Below, one piece after another: positions 62,597 through 64,000 of a DNA stretch of 64,000 nucleotides (positions are counted from its first letter, which is position 1; every line of letters starts with the position of its first letter). Origin of the DNA: Mariniphaga sp. (lineage in GTDB: Bacteria; Bacteroidota; Bacteroidia; Bacteroidales; Prolixibacteraceae); contig JAHYIT010000001.1 of NCBI GenBank assembly GCA_019429205.1, forward strand, positions 62,001 to 126,000. The letters run 5' to 3'. Under the pieces are notes generated by a model. That model was not told where the DNA came from, searched no databases, and was given only the letters and a program-made list of their open reading frames with translations. The position numbers and the translations under genes were made by a program.

Positions 62597-63418
62597 TCAA
62601 TTGCAGGCATAGTTTTGATCTTCACTGTTTGCCTTTTCAAATGACTCTTTTCCTTCCACGACATTGTAAATGATGGTAATAACAGCTATTTGGTACAATC
62701 CCTCAAATTTCACGTGCGGTGAAACAATTTGAAATCCCGGAGAGATAAAACCGAAGGATTGGGTGCCGCCTGTTTCGGGACTGCTCCTGACAAAAGAAAA
62801 CTCCTGTACCGGCGCAAAAACCAAATCATCAAACTTTTTAAGAAAGAAGTTGCGCGAAATGGCCAGGTTTAGCTGATATTGTTTGTCTTCAGCCTGCTTT
62901 TGGGCAGTGCTGTAGCCTACCCATTCAAAGGCATTGTTCAGGTCGAACGATTAGTAACCCACACGGTAAGAGGCATTAACCCCCAGCACCGGGCTGTAAG
63001 ATTTGGAGATTGAACTGCCCAGTACCGGGAAGCTTGTTCCGGCAAAACCGGCCAGTCCCAACGTGGAGGTCCGGGTATTTCGGCGATACAATTTTACTTT
63101 CCCCATTAAAAAAGGGTCCATCCACTGGTTTTCCATGGGCATCATGGTTTCGTTGGTACCCACTGCACGAAACCCGTTTCGCATCATCAGCGTTATGTCG
63201 GGGCTAAGGCCGTAAGCAACGACCAAAGGCACCATGTGCATAACCATCTTTTCGCTGCCCAGTTTATTGATAATGTTCCGGTACTGCGTGCGGATTATAA
63301 TGCGGTCCTGCGCAGGGGTCAACCCGGCATCCACACTAATACCTTCTGCTTTTAAGTTGAGTGAAACCGAAAAAAGCAGAACAACCAACAAAGTGGCCTT
63401 GGCAAAGTTATTTTTCAT
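62597..63418 (-). pseudogene. Outer-membrane-type protein gene with one in-frame stop codon
   Basis: A reading frame of 273 codons from the ATG at 63418 is broken by a single TAA at 62951-62953 and otherwise continues in the same frame to 62597. The N-terminal part has a signal peptide (LLVVLLFSVSLNLKAEG) and DAGLTPAQDRIIIRTQYR; strands such as PLVVAYGLSPDITLMMRNGF, GLAGFAGTSFP, then after the stop EWVGYS and QYQLNLAISRNFFLKKFDDLVFAPVQEFSF indicate a barrel-like transporter. The start overlaps the end of the HMA gene by 11 bases. It may be a recent pseudogene or carry a sequencing error; readthrough is also possible. Confidence 0.65.
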
Positions 63419-63785
63419 TTTTAGCCGGTTCAATTTTTTTACCCGGTGTGAAATTGGCTTTTTTAATGCGTTTTTCGATTTCCTCATCTGAAACCTTTGC
63501 ATCAGGTTTCAATTCAATAACCACTTGTTTTTCTTTGAAACTCGCTTTTGCATCGGCCACACCGTCAATTTTTTTCAGTTGTTTCTCCAGTGCCGACTGG
63601 CAACCGGGACAATCCATTCCAAAAACTTCGTATGAAACGGAATCCTTTTGTGCGATTGAATCCACCTGAATCCTGACCTCCGGATTCTGGCTGTTGCCGG
63701 CAAACAGGGCTGATGTGCCCAAAGCCAGAAACGAGATTATCAATAAAAACCGGAGGTTATATCTCTTTTTAGTCATCTTATTCAT
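63408..63785 (-). CDS. Exported heavy-metal-associated (HMA) domain protein
   Basis: 125 residues (or 122 from the ATG at 63776). A signal peptide (FLLIISFLALGTSALFAG) is followed by an HMA domain (about 48-112) with the metal-binding Cys pair in VFGMDCPGCQSALEKQLKKIDGV. The C-terminus is Lys-rich (GKKIEPAKNEK). It resembles MerP/CopZ-type periplasmic carriers of Cu, Hg or similar soft metals. It overlaps the following barrel gene by 11 bases, indicating a small metal-handling operon. Confidence 0.85.
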   Translation of the reverse strand: MNKMTKKRYNLRFLLIISFLALGTSALFAGNSQNPEVRIQVDSIAQKDSVSYEVFGMDCPGCQSALEKQLKKIDGVADAKASFKEKQVVIELKPDAKVSDEEIEKRIKKANFTPGKKIEPAKNEK

Positions 63786-63891
63786 TTTAATTTATCCTTT
63801 AATGTTACCTGTTACAACAATGGAATCATTTTCAAAGTTCAACTGTAGTCATGGGCAGGTTTTATTTTTGATGGCGATGGTGTTTATGTTC

Positions 63892-63925
63892 AAAAAAAAG
63901 GACTACCGAAACCGGTAATCCTTTT
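63892..63925 (-). terminator. Terminator after the cut-off His-rich gene
   Basis: AAAAGGACTACCG (63896-63908) and CGGTAATCCTTTT (63913-63925) form a 13-bp stem with one wobble and an AAAC loop, with a T run on the minus strand. It lies 19 bases after the stop of the gene that enters from the right. Confidence 0.75.
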
Positions 63926-63943
63926 CAACGTGCAAACTAAAAA

Positions 63944-64000
63944 TTAATGCTGATGCCCCTCGTGAGAATGTTCGGCCTTTTCAGCTTTACGGTCGTACTT
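63944..64000 (-). CDS. C-terminal end of a His-rich metal-binding protein, cut off by the window edge
   Basis: Only 18 codons and the TAA are visible: KYDRKAEKAEHSHEGHQH. The His-rich tail is typical of metal-binding proteins of the kind found next to HMA-domain genes. The rest of the gene lies outside the window, so no family can be given. Confidence 0.5.
   Translation of the reverse strand, partial: KYDRKAEKAEHSHEGHQH

Noticed and set aside
1-64000. CRISPR arrays, tRNA or rRNA genes, insertion sequences or prophage
   Set aside because: No regularly spaced repeats, cloverleaf-like segments, transposase motifs or phage genes were recognised on either strand.

Overview
The window comes from a Bacteroidota genome, most likely a marine or sediment member of the Bacteroidia (Marinilabiliales/Prolixibacteraceae-like; the family is inferred, not shown). 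The evidence is a SusC/SusD pair, type IX secretion (T9SS) C-terminal tails on two proteins, GPH-type sugar symporters, membrane-tethered propeller/Y_Y_Y regulators, weak Shine-Dalgarno sequences and TAnnTTTG-like -7 boxes. No tRNA, rRNA, CRISPR array or insertion sequence was recognised.

Layout. 1-5.9 kb: envelope genes (a cut-off anti-sigma-like membrane protein, a beta-barrel protein, a membrane methyltransferase, a propeller lipoprotein, a YtcJ-like amidohydrolase) and a small DUF4258/DUF2283-like pair. 6.1-14.6 kb: a heme operon hemA-hemC-hemD-hemB-hemL-hemE-hemF covering the C5 pathway from glutamyl-tRNA to protoporphyrinogen IX, interrupted by two clusters of hairpin repeats that look like dispersed REP-type elements. 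14.6-23.5 kb: a lone GH9 glucanase, decayed SnoaL-like and sensor-kinase remnants around an intact single-domain response regulator, a DUF2807 protein, an S41 peptidase, two overlapping MscS channels and a DNPH1-like N-hydrolase.

23.6-58.1 kb is a large two-armed beta-1,3-glucan (laminarin-type) utilisation locus. The plus arm carries a transmembrane LuxR-type regulator, SusC, SusD, a surface glycan-binding lipoprotein, GH3 and a T9SS-secreted GH16. A second regulator of the same design sits at the junction. The minus arm reads from 58.1 to 41.1 kb: a clan GH-A-like domain fused to an outer-membrane barrel, a multidomain glycan-binding lipoprotein, a lipoprotein GH16, a 1151-residue beta-glucan phosphorylase (GH149-like), a GPH symporter, GH30, a second GPH symporter, two GH17 enzymes without signal peptides, and a T9SS-tailed binding protein. 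The inferred route is surface cleavage by GH16, uptake by SusCD, periplasmic trimming and debranching by GH3 and GH30, proton or cation symport into the cytoplasm, then GH17 cleavage and phosphorolysis to glucose 1-phosphate. Tandem 11-bp direct repeats lie upstream of susC, the barrel fusion gene and the first regulator, and may be the operators.

58.4-62.5 kb is a sulfur-assimilation operon on the minus strand: cysK, a sulfite/nitrite reductase fused to rhodanese, osmC and a 38-residue Cys-containing protein. Its leader encodes a short peptide beginning MMCMCCCM, followed by a perfect 14-bp terminator stem and mutually exclusive pairings. This is the architecture of a cysteine-codon transcription attenuator and is, with the barrel fusion, the most interesting signal here. 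62.6-64 kb holds heavy-metal-related genes: a barrel gene with one in-frame stop, an HMA-domain protein and the His-rich tail of a cut-off gene.
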